A stretch of DNA of 64,000 bases, taken from contig JACDGV010000004.1 of assembly GCA_013821425.1 (NCBI GenBank), positions 62,001 through 126,000 on the forward strand, read 5' to 3'. The position numbers and the translations under genes are program-made. The notes beneath the pieces are model-generated. The model saw only the letters and a list, made by a program, of their open reading frames with translations, was not told the origin of the DNA and made no database searches. Of this stretch, positions 54,979 to 64,000 are shown in pieces (the stretch's first letter is position 1; each line of letters begins with the position of its first letter). The DNA comes from Nitrosospira sp. GTDB taxonomy: Bacteria > Pseudomonadota > Gammaproteobacteria > Burkholderiales > Nitrosomonadaceae.

Positions 54979-56928
54979 ATGAAAAAATTGTTTGCGGGTT
55001 TATGTCTCGCGGCATGGGCCGGAACGCTGCATGCCGCAACAGACGAGGATTTCCTCGCGATGAGGAAAGCGTTCGATGCGGGCCATTTCCCGCGAATGGC
55101 CACTTACGCCCAACGGATGCAAGGGCATATTCTGGAACCCTACGCGGCCTATTACCAGCTGCGCCTGCAGCTTGACAATACAACTGTTGGCCCCGATTCG
55201 ATCAAAACGTTCCTTGACCGTTATCAGGACAGCCCCCTGAGCGACCGACTGAGCGGTGAGTGGCTAAAAACTCTGGGGAAGGCGCAACAATGGGAGTTGT
55301 TTGCCGAAGGATATCCAGAGCTGACCAATTCCGATACCGAGCTCACCTGTTATTCCTTTCAGCAGCGCTTCTCGATATACGATAGCGGCGCCTACAACGA
55401 GGCGCGTCCTCTATGGTTCAGTGCACGCGACCTGCCCGAAAGCTGCACACCCGTATTCGAGGCGCTCGTCAATGCCGGCGTACTCACTGCGGAAGACATA
55501 TGGGCGCGTCTGCGGCTAGCACTGGAAGTGGGCAATGTGAGCGTGGCCAAACGTATCAATCAGTACCTGCCCGGGGATCAGGCGCTAAATATGCCGAAGC
55601 TGACGGCAGCCGTGGACAATCCTCTACGCTATCTCGAAAAACACCGCAATGCGATCAAGACTCGCGCTGACCGGGAAATTGCCCTTTTTGCGATGCTGCG
55701 CCTGATCCGCAGCGGCCCCGACCAGGCTTATACCTATTGGCCGAAGATACGGGAGCAGTTCAGTGAGGCAGAGCATGCCTACTTCATGGTGCAGCTCGCG
55801 GACCAGGCAGCACGAAGGCTGAATCCGCGGGCCTTGGGGTGGTTCCTGGAAGCAGCCGGCATCAGCACACCCGCGCCATTGTCCGATGCCCAGCTTGGCT
55901 GGAAAACCCGTGCTGCGTTGCGCGCCGGAGACTGGGATCTGGTATTAAGTACTATCGAAGCCATGTCGCCTCTGGAACAGGAGACGGGAGTATGGCGTTA
56001 CTGGAAAGCGCGAGCCTTGAAGGCGAAGGGCAGAACGTGGGAAGCCAATGCTATCCTTGCCCCCCTGAGCATTGAGCACAACTTCTACGGGCAACTCGCG
56101 GAGGAAGATTTGGGCGTAACGATTGGCGTACCGGGAGACCCCTACAAAGCCACGGCGGAGGAGATTGCAGCGATTGAACGATTGCCGGGGATTCGACGCG
56201 CGCTTGCATTGTATCGCCTGAGCCTCCGCCCCGAGGCAACGCGTGAGTGGATTTGGGCAATTCGCGATTTCGATGACCGGCGGCTGCTTGCAGCCGCCGA
56301 GGTCGCACGCCGCAACGGCATCTACGATCGCGCCATCAATACAGCGGAAAAAACGGTGCAGGACCATGATTTCAGTCTGCGTTTCCTCGCCCCTCATCGC
56401 GACGCGCTGCGCGACCTCCTGAAACAACAGGAACTCGACGAAGCCTGGGTGTATGGTCTTATCCGTCAGGAAAGCCGGTTCATCAGCGACGCCAGATCCA
56501 GTGCCGGTGCGATGGGCCTGATGCAATTAATGCCCGGCACGGCAAAATGGGTTTCAACAAAATTGGGGGTGCGGAAATTCCAGAAAAATCTGGTCAATGA
56601 GGTCAACACCAACCTGACACTGGGGACCTATTATCTCAAACATGTTCTGACCCAGCTGGATAACCAGCCGCTGCTCGCCTCTGCCGCTTACAACGCCGGC
56701 CCCGGACGGGCGCGGCAATGGCGCGACGAGAAGCCCCTCGAAGGAGCAATTTACGCGGAAACCATCCCTTTCAACGAAACCCGCGACTACGTGAAAAAAG
56801 TCATGAGCAACTCAATGTACTATGCCAACACTTTCGGTCACCAGACAACGGCACTGACTCGCCGGCTGGGCATAGTGGCGCCCAAACCGAGCGCAGGAAA
56901 ACTTCTGGAGCAGGAAACGAGGCCATGA
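54979..56928 (+). CDS. slt: Soluble lytic murein transglycosylase
   Basis: A 649-residue periplasmic enzyme, near the E. coli Slt70 length (645). It begins with a signal peptide (MKKLFAGLCLAAWAGTLHA). A long alpha-superhelical U/L domain precedes the C-terminal catalytic domain, where the glutamate is E498 in LIRQESRF, followed by SSAGAMGLMQLMPGTAKWV and ASAAYNAGPGR. It cleaves the MurNAc-GlcNAc bond with anhydro product. It is divergent from the aldehyde dehydrogenase. Confidence 0.96.
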   Translation: MKKLFAGLCLAAWAGTLHAATDEDFLAMRKAFDAGHFPRMATYAQRMQGHILEPYAAYYQLRLQLDNTTVGPDSIKTFLDRYQDSPLSDRLSGEWLKTLGKAQQWELFAEGYPELTNSDTELTCYSFQQRFSIYDSGAYNEARPLWFSARDLPESCTPVFEALVNAGVLTAEDIWARLRLALEVGNVSVAKRINQYLPGDQALNMPKLTAAVDNPLRYLEKHRNAIKTRADREIALFAMLRLIRSGPDQAYTYWPKIREQFSEAEHAYFMVQLADQAARRLNPRALGWFLEAAGISTPAPLSDAQLGWKTRAALRAGDWDLVLSTIEAMSPLEQETGVWRYWKARALKAKGRTWEANAILAPLSIEHNFYGQLAEEDLGVTIGVPGDPYKATAEEIAAIERLPGIRRALALYRLSLRPEATREWIWAIRDFDDRRLLAAAEVARRNGIYDRAINTAEKTVQDHDFSLRFLAPHRDALRDLLKQQELDEAWVYGLIRQESRFISDARSSAGAMGLMQLMPGTAKWVSTKLGVRKFQKNLVNEVNTNLTLGTYYLKHVLTQLDNQPLLASAAYNAGPGRARQWRDEKPLEGAIYAETIPFNETRDYVKKVMSNSMYYANTFGHQTTALTRRLGIVAPKPSAGKLLEQETRP

Positions 56929-57056
56929 AAACGGATGATGTAATGCACGTCTGCCAGCGCCAGTCGGTGTCTGGCACAACAAATGCGGCGTAAACGGGTC
57001 GATTATCTCCGGCACCAGGTCCGGCCGCCGAAGCTCGAGGGTCAGGCACGCGAGCG

Positions 57057-58304
57057 ATGAAAACCTACCTGGTTGGCGGTTCCGTTCGTGACGAGATTCT
57101 GGGCCTGCCGGTGAAAGACCATGACTACGTCGTTGTGGGCACCTCTCCGGACGAGATGGTTAGCCTGGGCTACCGGCCGGTAGGGAAAGACTTTCCCGTC
57201 TTTCTTCATCCCCAGAGCCAGGAGCAGTATGCGTTGGCCCGCACCGAACGCAAGGTGTCGCGCGGATACAAGGGCTTTGAGATATTCGCCTCCCCCGAGG
57301 TGACGTTGCAGGAGGATCTTGCACGCCGCGACCTTACGATCAATGCTCTCGCCAAGGATCAGAATGGCAACATTATTGATCCATTTGACGGCGTGGCGGA
57401 CCTCGAAGCAGGTCTGTTGCGTCATATAAGCCCGGCTTTCACCGAAGACCCCGTGCGGGTGCTGCGCACAGCCCGTTTTGCCGCCCGCTTTGGTTTTCGC
57501 ATTGTGCCGGAAACCCTTGCGCTAATGAGCGAGATGGTACACAACGGCGAGGTGGATGCCCTGGTGCCGGAACGGATTTGGCAGGAGTTTGCTCGTGGGC
57601 TAATGGAGCAGCGGCCTTCGCGCATGTTTTATGCGCTTCGCGAGTGCAGCGCACTGGCTCGCCTCATGCCGGAAGTGAATGTCCTCTTCGGCGTACCTCA
57701 ACCGGCGCAATATCACCCCGAAATCGATACCGGTGTACACGTAATGATGGTGATCGATTATGCGGCCTCGAGAAATCATTCCCTCCCCGTGCGGTTTGCT
57801 TCTCTGACCCACGATCTTGGCAAAGGCACCACTCCACCGGAGGAATGGCCACGCCACATCGGACACGAAGCCCGCAGCGTGAAACTGGTGAAGGATTTAT
57901 GCGAGCGTATCCGCGCGCCCAACGACGCACGGGATTTGGCATTGCTCGTGGCGCGCTATCATGGCGACGTGCATCGCGCGCTGGAACTGCGCCCTGCCAC
58001 CATTGCCGGTATGTTGCAGGGCGTGGATGCCTACCGCAAGCCGGAACGCTTCGAAGAGTTTCTGCAAGCCTGCTCATGCGATTTTCACGGCAGGCCCGGC
58101 TATGCGGAAAAGTGGTATCCCCAGGCTGATCGGTTGCGCGAGGCATTCGTGGCGGCGAGAAGCGTCGATGCAGGCGCAATCGCGACTGAGTTGGCCAGAA
58201 CCGTTTCGGACCCGATGCGCCTGCCGGCCCTGATTAACGCCAGGGTGAGCGAAGCGCGTATTGCCGAAATCCGGAGATGGCTGGCTTTGGAAAACTTTGA
58301 ATAA
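57057..58304 (+). CDS. cca: Multifunctional CCA tRNA nucleotidyltransferase / phosphohydrolase
   Basis: A 415-residue enzyme adding or repairing the 3' CCA of tRNAs. The N-terminal nucleotidyltransferase has [25 protein letters not shown] with the metal-binding aspartates at 21 and 23. The class II template region [15 protein letters not shown] and [14 protein letters not shown] follow. A C-terminal HD domain ([14 protein letters not shown]) gives phosphatase activity as in E. coli. It is 128 bases after slt. Confidence 0.96.
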   Translation: MKTYLVGGSVRDEILGLPVKDHDYVVVGTSPDEMVSLGYRPVGKDFPVFLHPQSQEQYALARTERKVSRGYKGFEIFASPEVTLQEDLARRDLTINALAKDQNGNIIDPFDGVADLEAGLLRHISPAFTEDPVRVLRTARFAARFGFRIVPETLALMSEMVHNGEVDALVPERIWQEFARGLMEQRPSRMFYALRECSALARLMPEVNVLFGVPQPAQYHPEIDTGVHVMMVIDYAASRNHSLPVRFASLTHDLGKGTTPPEEWPRHIGHEARSVKLVKDLCERIRAPNDARDLALLVARYHGDVHRALELRPATIAGMLQGVDAYRKPERFEEFLQACSCDFHGRPGYAEKWYPQADRLREAFVAARSVDAGAIATELARTVSDPMRLPALINARVSEARIAEIRRWLALENFE

Positions 58305-58375
58305 TGGCCGCCCTGGCAGGGACGGCAAGGCTGTACGAATGGAACGCGCGAAGCGGAGACATTTGCGTGCCCCAC

Positions 58376-58849
58376 TCAGGGGTGGCAATGGGCCGGAATG
58401 CCCCTCTTCTCAAAATAACGTTGATGGTACTCCTCGGCGCGATAAAATGTTGAGGCGGGCGCGATCTCCGTCACGATGGGGTCGCGCCAGCGCCCGCTTT
58501 GCTGCAATTTTTCTTTCGAGGCTCTTGCTGCCGCCTCCTGCTCGCACGTATAAAAGAATATGGCCGAGCGATACTGCGCGCCGGAGTCCGGTCCCTGACG
58601 GTTGAGCGTGGTGGGATCGTGGCAGTCCCAGAAAACATCGAGCAATATCTCATAGCTCACCTGCGCGGGATCGTACTCGACCTGCACTACCTCCGCATGG
58701 CCTGTCTTACCGGTGCAAACATCGTGATAGGCCGGATTTTCCAAATGCCCGCCGGAGTATCCGCATATCGCCGCGCTCACGCCTTTGACCGTGCGGAAAG
58801 TGGCTTCCACGCCCCAGAAACAGCCTGCTCCAAAAATTGCTTTTTCCAT
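58376..58849 (-). CDS. msrA: Peptide methionine sulfoxide reductase MsrA
   Basis: Reduces methionine-S-sulfoxide in proteins. From the ATG at 58849 ([16 protein letters not shown]) it has 157 residues with the catalytic cysteine at 10; the frame is open for 18 codons before that, with ATGs at 58855 and 58849. The [32 protein letters not shown] segment is diagnostic. There is no fused MsrB domain. It lies between cca and ilvA on the opposite strand to cca. Confidence 0.95.
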   Translation of the reverse strand: MEKAIFGAGCFWGVEATFRTVKGVSAAICGYSGGHLENPAYHDVCTGKTGHAEVVQVEYDPAQVSYEILLDVFWDCHDPTTLNRQGPDSGAQYRSAIFFYTCEQEAAARASKEKLQQSGRWRDPIVTEIAPASTFYRAEEYHQRYFEKRGIPAHCHP

Positions 58850-59032
58850 TGTCATTGCTGCGACTCCTCCAGGTATTGATCGGGGCGATCGGCTCGTGCG
58901 CAACCCGGCTTTTCCCGCGCCCCATTCTTCAATGGACTAATGGCCACTTTACGAGGGACTCGCAGCCGGTCCGCCAGCAGGACGATGCGTTAACGCTTAC
59001 CAATTTACTAAACCACCTACGGAACCCAAAGT

Positions 59033-60544
59033 CTATCCCAGGAACAGTTTATACGCGGGATTCCCGCTTTCATCCCAATAATGGTTATCAAGCTGGCTGA
59101 GAAACGCCTTGAACTGTATTTTCTCTTCCGGTGGAACCTGTATGCCCACGAGCACACGTCCATAGTCCGCACCGTGATTCCGATAGTGGAACAGACTGAT
59201 ATTCCAGTGATGGCTCATGCTGTTCAGGAACTTCATGAGTGCGCCAGGACGATCCGGAAACTCGAAGCGATAGAGAAGCTCATTCTTTATGTCGCGGGCG
59301 CGCCCCCCCACCAGATGGCGTATGTGCAGTTTTGCCATTTCGTTGTCGGTTAGATCCACGGTGCGCAAACCGCTCTTCTCCAGGCTCTGGATCAGGTTCA
59401 CGGCTTCATCGCGGTTGCGTACCGATACCGCAACGAACACATGGGCTTCTTTTGGATCGGCATAACGATAGTTGAATTCCGTAATACTTTTCGCTCCCAG
59501 CAAGGCGCAAAACTTTTTGAAGCTCCCGGGTTCCTCGGGAATCGTGACCGCCATTACTGCTTCGCGCTGCTCGCCCAGCTCCGCACGTTCCGAGACATGA
59601 CGCAGCCGATCGAAATTCATGTTGGCACCCGAGGCGACGGCCACCAGGTGCTTATTGCGCAATTTCTCCCGTCGGGCATAAACCTTGGCCCCCGCGATGG
59701 ATAGCGCGCCCGACGGTTCCAGGATGGCGCGAGTATCCTCAAATACATCCTTGATCGCGGCACAGATTGCGTCGGTGTCCACCAGGACGATCTCGTCCAC
59801 CAGTTCCCGGCATAATCGAAGTGTTTCCCCCCCCACTTGCTTTACCGCCACTCCATCGGCAAATAACCCCACCTGGGAGAGCGTGACCCGGCGCTTCTGC
59901 TTCAGGGATTGATACATCGAATCGGCGTCGACGGGTTCGACTCCGATAATTTTGATTTCCGGATAAAGCCTTTTTACATACGCCGCAATCCCGGAAATAA
60001 GGCCGCCGCCACCTACCGGCACAAAAATGGCATAAATCGGACCGATATGCTGACGCAGTATCTCCATTCCAATGGTGCCCTGCCCCGCTATAACATCCGG
60101 ATCATCGTAGGGATGCACAAAAGTCATGTGCTCCTTCGCGGCAAATTCAATTGCATGGGCATAAGCTTCGTCATAGGAATCGCCATGCGTCACCACCGTC
60201 GCCCCACGCGCCTCAACCGCCTGCATTTTGATTTGCGGCGTGGTGAACGGCATCACGATGGTGGCGCGGCAATTCAGCCGTTGTGCCGCAAGCGCAACCC
60301 CCTGCCCGTGATTGCCCGCCGAGGCTGTCACTACCCCACGCTTGAGTACTGCTGGAGGCAGCTTGACCATTTTATTGTAGGCGCCGCGCAGCTTGAATGA
60401 AAATACCTCCTGCATATCCTCGCGCTTCAGGAATAGCTGGTTATGTATGCGCGCGGATAAGTTTGGTGCAAGCTCAAGCGGACTTTCCACGGCCACATCG
60501 TAAACCCGTGCGGTGAGAATTCTTTCGAGATAATGGTTTTTCAT
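59033..60544 (-). CDS. ilvA: Threonine dehydratase, biosynthetic
   Basis: A 503-residue PLP enzyme converting threonine to 2-oxobutanoate for isoleucine synthesis. The chosen ATG at 60544 gives the usual N-terminus; the frame is open six codons upstream. The Schiff-base lysine is K51 in SFKLRGAYNKM, and the glycine-rich phosphate loop is PVGGGGLISGIA. Two C-terminal ACT-like regulatory domains (for example FEFPDRPGALMKFL) make it the feedback-inhibited biosynthetic type rather than the catabolic one. Confidence 0.96.
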   Translation of the reverse strand: MKNHYLERILTARVYDVAVESPLELAPNLSARIHNQLFLKREDMQEVFSFKLRGAYNKMVKLPPAVLKRGVVTASAGNHGQGVALAAQRLNCRATIVMPFTTPQIKMQAVEARGATVVTHGDSYDEAYAHAIEFAAKEHMTFVHPYDDPDVIAGQGTIGMEILRQHIGPIYAIFVPVGGGGLISGIAAYVKRLYPEIKIIGVEPVDADSMYQSLKQKRRVTLSQVGLFADGVAVKQVGGETLRLCRELVDEIVLVDTDAICAAIKDVFEDTRAILEPSGALSIAGAKVYARREKLRNKHLVAVASGANMNFDRLRHVSERAELGEQREAVMAVTIPEEPGSFKKFCALLGAKSITEFNYRYADPKEAHVFVAVSVRNRDEAVNLIQSLEKSGLRTVDLTDNEMAKLHIRHLVGGRARDIKNELLYRFEFPDRPGALMKFLNSMSHHWNISLFHYRNHGADYGRVLVGIQVPPEEKIQFKAFLSQLDNHYWDESGNPAYKLFLG

Positions 60545-60681
60545 CGAGCGGCATTTTCGCAATGTACGGGACGAGGAATTTTAGCACGCCGACCTGCAAC
60601 TGAACGCCCGGCTTCATTGTTAAAATTGGCGGATAGGATTATGCTGTTAGGCAATTGATCCTTTTATTCCGAAACTACCCC

Positions 60682-61341
60682 ATGACACAAGACGAACAAA
60701 AACACGCGGTCGCCAAGGCCGCCATTGAGCATGTTCCCGCCGGCTGCGTGATCGGCGTGGGTACCGGCTCCACCGCGAATTATTTCATAGACGAGCTAGC
60801 CGGCATCAAGCATAAATTCGAGGGTGCCGTCGCCAGCTCGGAAACGACCGCCCGACGGCTGAGCGGGCACGGTATTCAGGTCATCGACCTGAATAGTGTC
60901 GATGAGCTTTCAGTGTATGTGGACGGTACCGACGAAATAACCGAACACCTGCATCTGATAAAGGGGGGCGGCGGTGCATTGACGCGCGAAAAAATCGTTG
61001 CTGCCGTGGCAACGAAATTCATCTGTATTGCCGACCAGAGCAAGCTGGTCAAGGTTCTCGGTAAATTCCCGCTGCCTGTGGAAGTTATCCCGATGGCGCG
61101 CGGATATGTAGCGCGGGAGATAACGCGACTGGGCGGACAGCCTGTATTGCGCCAGGGATTTACCACGGACAACGGCAATGTGATCCTCGACGTTCATGGA
61201 TTGCAGATTCTCAACCCCGTTGAACTGGAGACCATCCTCAACCAGATTACGGGCGTCGTCACTAATGGCTTATTCGCAAAACGTGGCGCCAATGTATTGC
61301 TGCTGAGTACCGACAACGGCATCCGGACAATTGCTAGCTGA
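60682..61341 (+). CDS. rpiA: Ribose-5-phosphate isomerase A
   Basis: A 219-residue enzyme, identical in length to E. coli RpiA, interconverting ribose-5-phosphate and ribulose-5-phosphate in the pentose-phosphate and Calvin cycles. The start chosen is ATG 60682 ([12 protein letters not shown]) rather than an upstream [25 protein letters not shown] and [14 protein letters not shown] are family signatures, including the catalytic aspartate/glutamate region. phoU follows 71 bases downstream in the same direction. Confidence 0.96.
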   Translation: MTQDEQKHAVAKAAIEHVPAGCVIGVGTGSTANYFIDELAGIKHKFEGAVASSETTARRLSGHGIQVIDLNSVDELSVYVDGTDEITEHLHLIKGGGGALTREKIVAAVATKFICIADQSKLVKVLGKFPLPVEVIPMARGYVAREITRLGGQPVLRQGFTTDNGNVILDVHGLQILNPVELETILNQITGVVTNGLFAKRGANVLLLSTDNGIRTIAS

Positions 61342-61412
61342 TGCAAGCGGAAATAAATATGTCATAACGGGACAGTATCATTCTTTGCTTCAATCCAATC
61401 CACAGGTGTGCA

Positions 61413-62120
61413 ATGGCAAGTAGCGAACATATATCCAAGCAGTTTGACGCTGATCTTGAAGCAGTGCGAACCCGGGTGTTGCATATGGGCGGGTTTGTGG
61501 AAGAGCAGATCGAAAAATCCATTGATGCCCTTATCAGCGGCAATGAAAGCCTGATAGAAAAAACTATTGCGGATGATCATCGCGTCAACGCAATGGAGGT
61601 ATCGATAGATGAGATCTGCAGCCAGATCATTGCGCGCCGGCAACCAGCCGCGGGTGATTTACGCATGATCATGACAGTCATCAAGACCATTACCGATCTG
61701 GAGCGTATCGGTGATGAGGCCGAAAAGATCGCGCGCATGGCGAAGCTGATCTATCAAACCGACCGTATGCATATGCCTCGTTTCGTCGAAATCAGGCATG
61801 TCGCTCAAATCGCAATGGATATGCTCCGCAAATCGCTGGATGCGTTTGCCCGCCTGGATCTGACCGCGGCGGCTGAAGTGATCCGTCAAGATGAACTGGT
61901 GGACGAGGAATTCCGTTCAATCATGCGCCAGCTCATCACGTTCATGATGGAAGACCCGCGCAAGATTTCTACCGCGCTTGAGATTCTTTTCATAGCAAAA
62001 GCGATTGAGCGTATTGGGGACCACGCCAAAAATATGGCGGAGTACGTAATATATATGGTCAAGGGCAAAGATGTGCGCCATGTTACGGTTGAAGAAATCG
62101 AGCGCGAAGTAAGAGAATAG
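61413..62120 (+). CDS. phoU: Phosphate-signalling accessory protein PhoU
   Basis: A 235-residue all-helical protein with two tandem PhoU repeats, which represses the PhoR/PhoB response when phosphate is plentiful. Characteristic segments are RVLHMGGFVEEQIEKSIDAL, RQPAAGDLRMIMTVIKTITDLERIGDEAEKIAR and, in the second repeat, AKAIERIGDHAKNMAEYVIYMVKG. No pst transporter genes are next to it here. It is followed 33 bases later by ppx, which links it to polyphosphate metabolism. Confidence 0.95.
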   Translation: MASSEHISKQFDADLEAVRTRVLHMGGFVEEQIEKSIDALISGNESLIEKTIADDHRVNAMEVSIDEICSQIIARRQPAAGDLRMIMTVIKTITDLERIGDEAEKIARMAKLIYQTDRMHMPRFVEIRHVAQIAMDMLRKSLDAFARLDLTAAAEVIRQDELVDEEFRSIMRQLITFMMEDPRKISTALEILFIAKAIERIGDHAKNMAEYVIYMVKGKDVRHVTVEEIEREVRE

Positions 62121-62153
62121 GTCCCGGCGATATTCGGATTCCAGGCGAAAAAT

Positions 62154-63704
62154 ATGCTCGAATATTCCACCCTCGCGGCAGTCGACCTTGGCTCCAACAG
62201 CTTTCGCCTGCAAGTGGCACGGGTGGTAGGTAAACAGATTTACCCGCTCGACAGTTTACGTGAAATGGTACGACTTGCTGCCGGTCTTACCGCCGAGAAA
62301 CGGCTGGATGAGGCTTCTCAGGCGCGCGCACTCGAATGTCTCAAACGTTTCGGCGAGCGGTTGCGTGACTTCCCGCCGCACTCCGTGCGCGCAGTAGGCA
62401 CGAATACGCTAAGAGTTGCCCGGAACGCCTCAGCCTTCTTGAGGAAGGCCGAGGCCGCCGTTGGATTCCCGATTGAAGTTATAGCCGGCCGCGAGGAAGC
62501 GCGGCTCATCTATCTGGGAGTCGCCCACAGTATTCCAGCCTCTCCTAACGCTCGGCTGGTTATGGATATCGGGGGTGGCTCAACCGAATTTATCATTGGC
62601 AACCGTCTAAAGCCGGTCAGGCTGGAAAGCCTGTATATGGGTTGTGTCAGTTACAGCCTGCGCTTTTTCCCCGATGGCAGGATCACCAAAAGCGCGATGA
62701 AGCGCGCCGAACTCTCGGCGGGCGCCGAAATACAAGCTATCGCGGCGGAATTTGGCAGTGCTCATTGGCAGGAGGCATTTGGCTCATCCGGCACGGCGCG
62801 GGCGCTGGGGGATATTATCAAGCTGAACAACTTTGATAGCGTAGGTTGCAACGGGGACATCACGCTCGACGGTCTGGAAAACTTCCGCGACCATTTGCTC
62901 AAGGTCGGCGATATCAGCAAGCTGGAACTTGCCGGATTGCGTTCGGACCGGGCACCGGTTATCGCCGGCGGCTTTGCCATCATGTTCGCGGCATTTTCCG
63001 AGCTGGGTATCCGTTGCATGTCCCAAGCGAAGGGAGCCTTGCGCCAGGGCGTGCTTTACGATTTGCTGGGACGGTTTCATAACCAGGATATGCGTGAGGT
63101 GACGGTTAAGCAGTTCATGCAGCGCTACCGGGTCGATCCCGCCCAGGCAGGGCGGGTGGAATCATTGGCGCTATTGCTGGGTAAACAATTGCTGAAGGGT
63201 TTTCCGGATGAAGCGGAAGAGCTGCTTCAAATCCTCTCCTGGGCGGCCAGGCTGCATGAAGTTGGCATTTCAGTGGCTCACTCCGGCTATCATAAGCACT
63301 CGGCATATATTCTCGCCAACGCCGACATGCCTGGTTTCTCCAGAAGAGAGCAGGAGCGCTTGAGCGCGCTTGCTCTCGCTCACAAGGGAGGCATCGGCAA
63401 GGCACGAGAGTTTGTTGCCGGCCCGCTGGATTTCGCCTCACTTTTTGCGCTTCGCCTTGCCGCACTGTTCCATCGCAGCCGTAGCGGCATCGAGTTGCCG
63501 CGGCTGGAAGCGAGCCTGGGCGATAAGGAATATGGGCTCTGCATCGAACGACGATGGCTGAAGCACAACCCGCTGACGGATACCGCGCTATCTGCCGAAA
63601 TCGAGCAATGGGCTGCTCTCGGGTACGATTTCCATATCAATAAACTGGACGGAAATGAGGCCCGTGAAGCGGATAAAGCAGCCGGTAGCGCAACCGGCAC
63701 CTAA
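62154..63704 (+). CDS. ppx: Exopolyphosphatase (Ppx/GppA family)
   Basis: A 516-residue enzyme that releases phosphate from polyphosphate chain ends. The actin-like N-terminal half has AAVDLGSNSFRLQVARV, the phosphate loop region VMDIGGGSTEFIIGN and the ATPase-like GSSGTARALGDI. The C-terminal half is an HD-like helical domain (ILSWAARLHEVGISVAHSGYHKHSAYIL). Length is close to E. coli Ppx (513). It is 33 bases downstream of phoU, likely co-transcribed. GppA is the alternative name for shorter relatives. Confidence 0.94.
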   Translation: MLEYSTLAAVDLGSNSFRLQVARVVGKQIYPLDSLREMVRLAAGLTAEKRLDEASQARALECLKRFGERLRDFPPHSVRAVGTNTLRVARNASAFLRKAEAAVGFPIEVIAGREEARLIYLGVAHSIPASPNARLVMDIGGGSTEFIIGNRLKPVRLESLYMGCVSYSLRFFPDGRITKSAMKRAELSAGAEIQAIAAEFGSAHWQEAFGSSGTARALGDIIKLNNFDSVGCNGDITLDGLENFRDHLLKVGDISKLELAGLRSDRAPVIAGGFAIMFAAFSELGIRCMSQAKGALRQGVLYDLLGRFHNQDMREVTVKQFMQRYRVDPAQAGRVESLALLLGKQLLKGFPDEAEELLQILSWAARLHEVGISVAHSGYHKHSAYILANADMPGFSRREQERLSALALAHKGGIGKAREFVAGPLDFASLFALRLAALFHRSRSGIELPRLEASLGDKEYGLCIERRWLKHNPLTDTALSAEIEQWAALGYDFHINKLDGNEAREADKAAGSATGT

Positions 63705-63737
63705 ACGGACTAGAGGGACTAACCGGACAAATAGTCT

Positions 63738-64000
63738 ATGGAGCGACACTCCAAGAAGAGATCTACAAAAGCGGGACTGCCGCCGGGAACGCTGGTGCAC
63801 ATTGGCGCCAGGAAAAGCGGTACTACTTACATCACCCTGGCCGATTATGATGCGAGCGGCGTGCGTGAATCCAGGGTGACTGCTGCTGAACTGCCTGACA
63901 GGATAAAGCTCGCGAGCGGCGTCAAATGGATCAATGTTCAAGGGTTGGGGGATGCCGGCACCATGGAGCAAATCGGCGCCTGCTTTAACCTGCATCCGCT
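63738..64000 (+). CDS. CorA-like magnesium/cobalt transporter, N-terminal part
   Basis: The gene starts at ATG 63738 and runs off the window end. The visible 87 residues contain LPPGTLVHIGARKSGTTYITLADYD, a beta-strand stretch and VKWINVQGLGDAGTMEQIGACFNLHP, the cytoplasmic N-terminal domain of CorA-type channels. The membrane part with the GMN motif lies beyond the window, so the call cannot be completed. It is 33 bases after ppx. Confidence 0.82.
   Translation, partial: MERHSKKRSTKAGLPPGTLVHIGARKSGTTYITLADYDASGVRESRVTAAELPDRIKLASGVKWINVQGLGDAGTMEQIGACFNLHP

Overview
The window reads as a chromosomal segment of a betaproteobacterium, most probably a member of the Nitrosomonadaceae close to Nitrosospira. 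This is inferred from the style of the core proteins and gene neighbourhoods (queA-tgt-yajC-secD-secF, darP/pmbA, ubiH-dsbC, rpiA-phoU-ppx). No ammonia-oxidation gene or rRNA is present to prove it. Coding density is high, on both strands, in short operons.

Positions 1-14.9 kb form a cell-surface polysaccharide locus, all on the plus strand. It holds the end of an ABC-2 polysaccharide export permease and its ATPase, two SAM methyltransferases, a 1174-residue fusion (sulfotransferase, RgpF-like domain, glycosyltransferase), a stand-alone APS kinase (CysC), five further glycosyltransferase-like proteins, a UDP-GlcNAc 2-epimerase (WecB) and a nucleotide-sugar epimerase/dehydratase-like protein. 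CysC would make PAPS, the donor for the sulfotransferase, so the locus probably builds a methylated and sulfated surface glycan exported by the Wzm/Wzt-like pair. The stretch 1.27-6.4 kb is visibly AT-richer than what follows.

Positions 14.9-38.6 kb are mostly housekeeping: arfB; a response regulator/histidine kinase pair; a carboxylesterase; a secreted transglutaminase-like protein; darP and pmbA; an RpfE-type protein; a LuxR receptor without a LuxI; xthA; folE; an uncharacterised ferritin-like di-iron protein; recN and nadK; hrcA; hemH; a DedA protein; and the secF-secD-yajC-tgt-queA block.

Positions 38.7-48.3 kb look like an accessory island. It is bracketed by tRNA-Leu(CAA) and a tRNA with anticodon CAU, and the 3' ends of both tRNAs point inward. 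Inside are two related IS3-type transposase remnants in the same orientation, a small zinc-ribbon protein, a secreted protein with a duplicated cysteine module, a geranylgeranyl-reductase-family flavoprotein, a TylF-like methyltransferase, a bipartite glycosyltransferase, an orphan histidine kinase, a MITE-like nested inverted repeat and a HEPN-like protein. No integrase gene remains.

Positions 48.5-64 kb return to core functions: ubiH-like hydroxylase, dsbC, mltA, a tiny predicted membrane protein, gdhA, an aldehyde dehydrogenase, slt, cca, msrA, ilvA, rpiA, phoU, ppx and the start of a corA-like gene cut by the window end.
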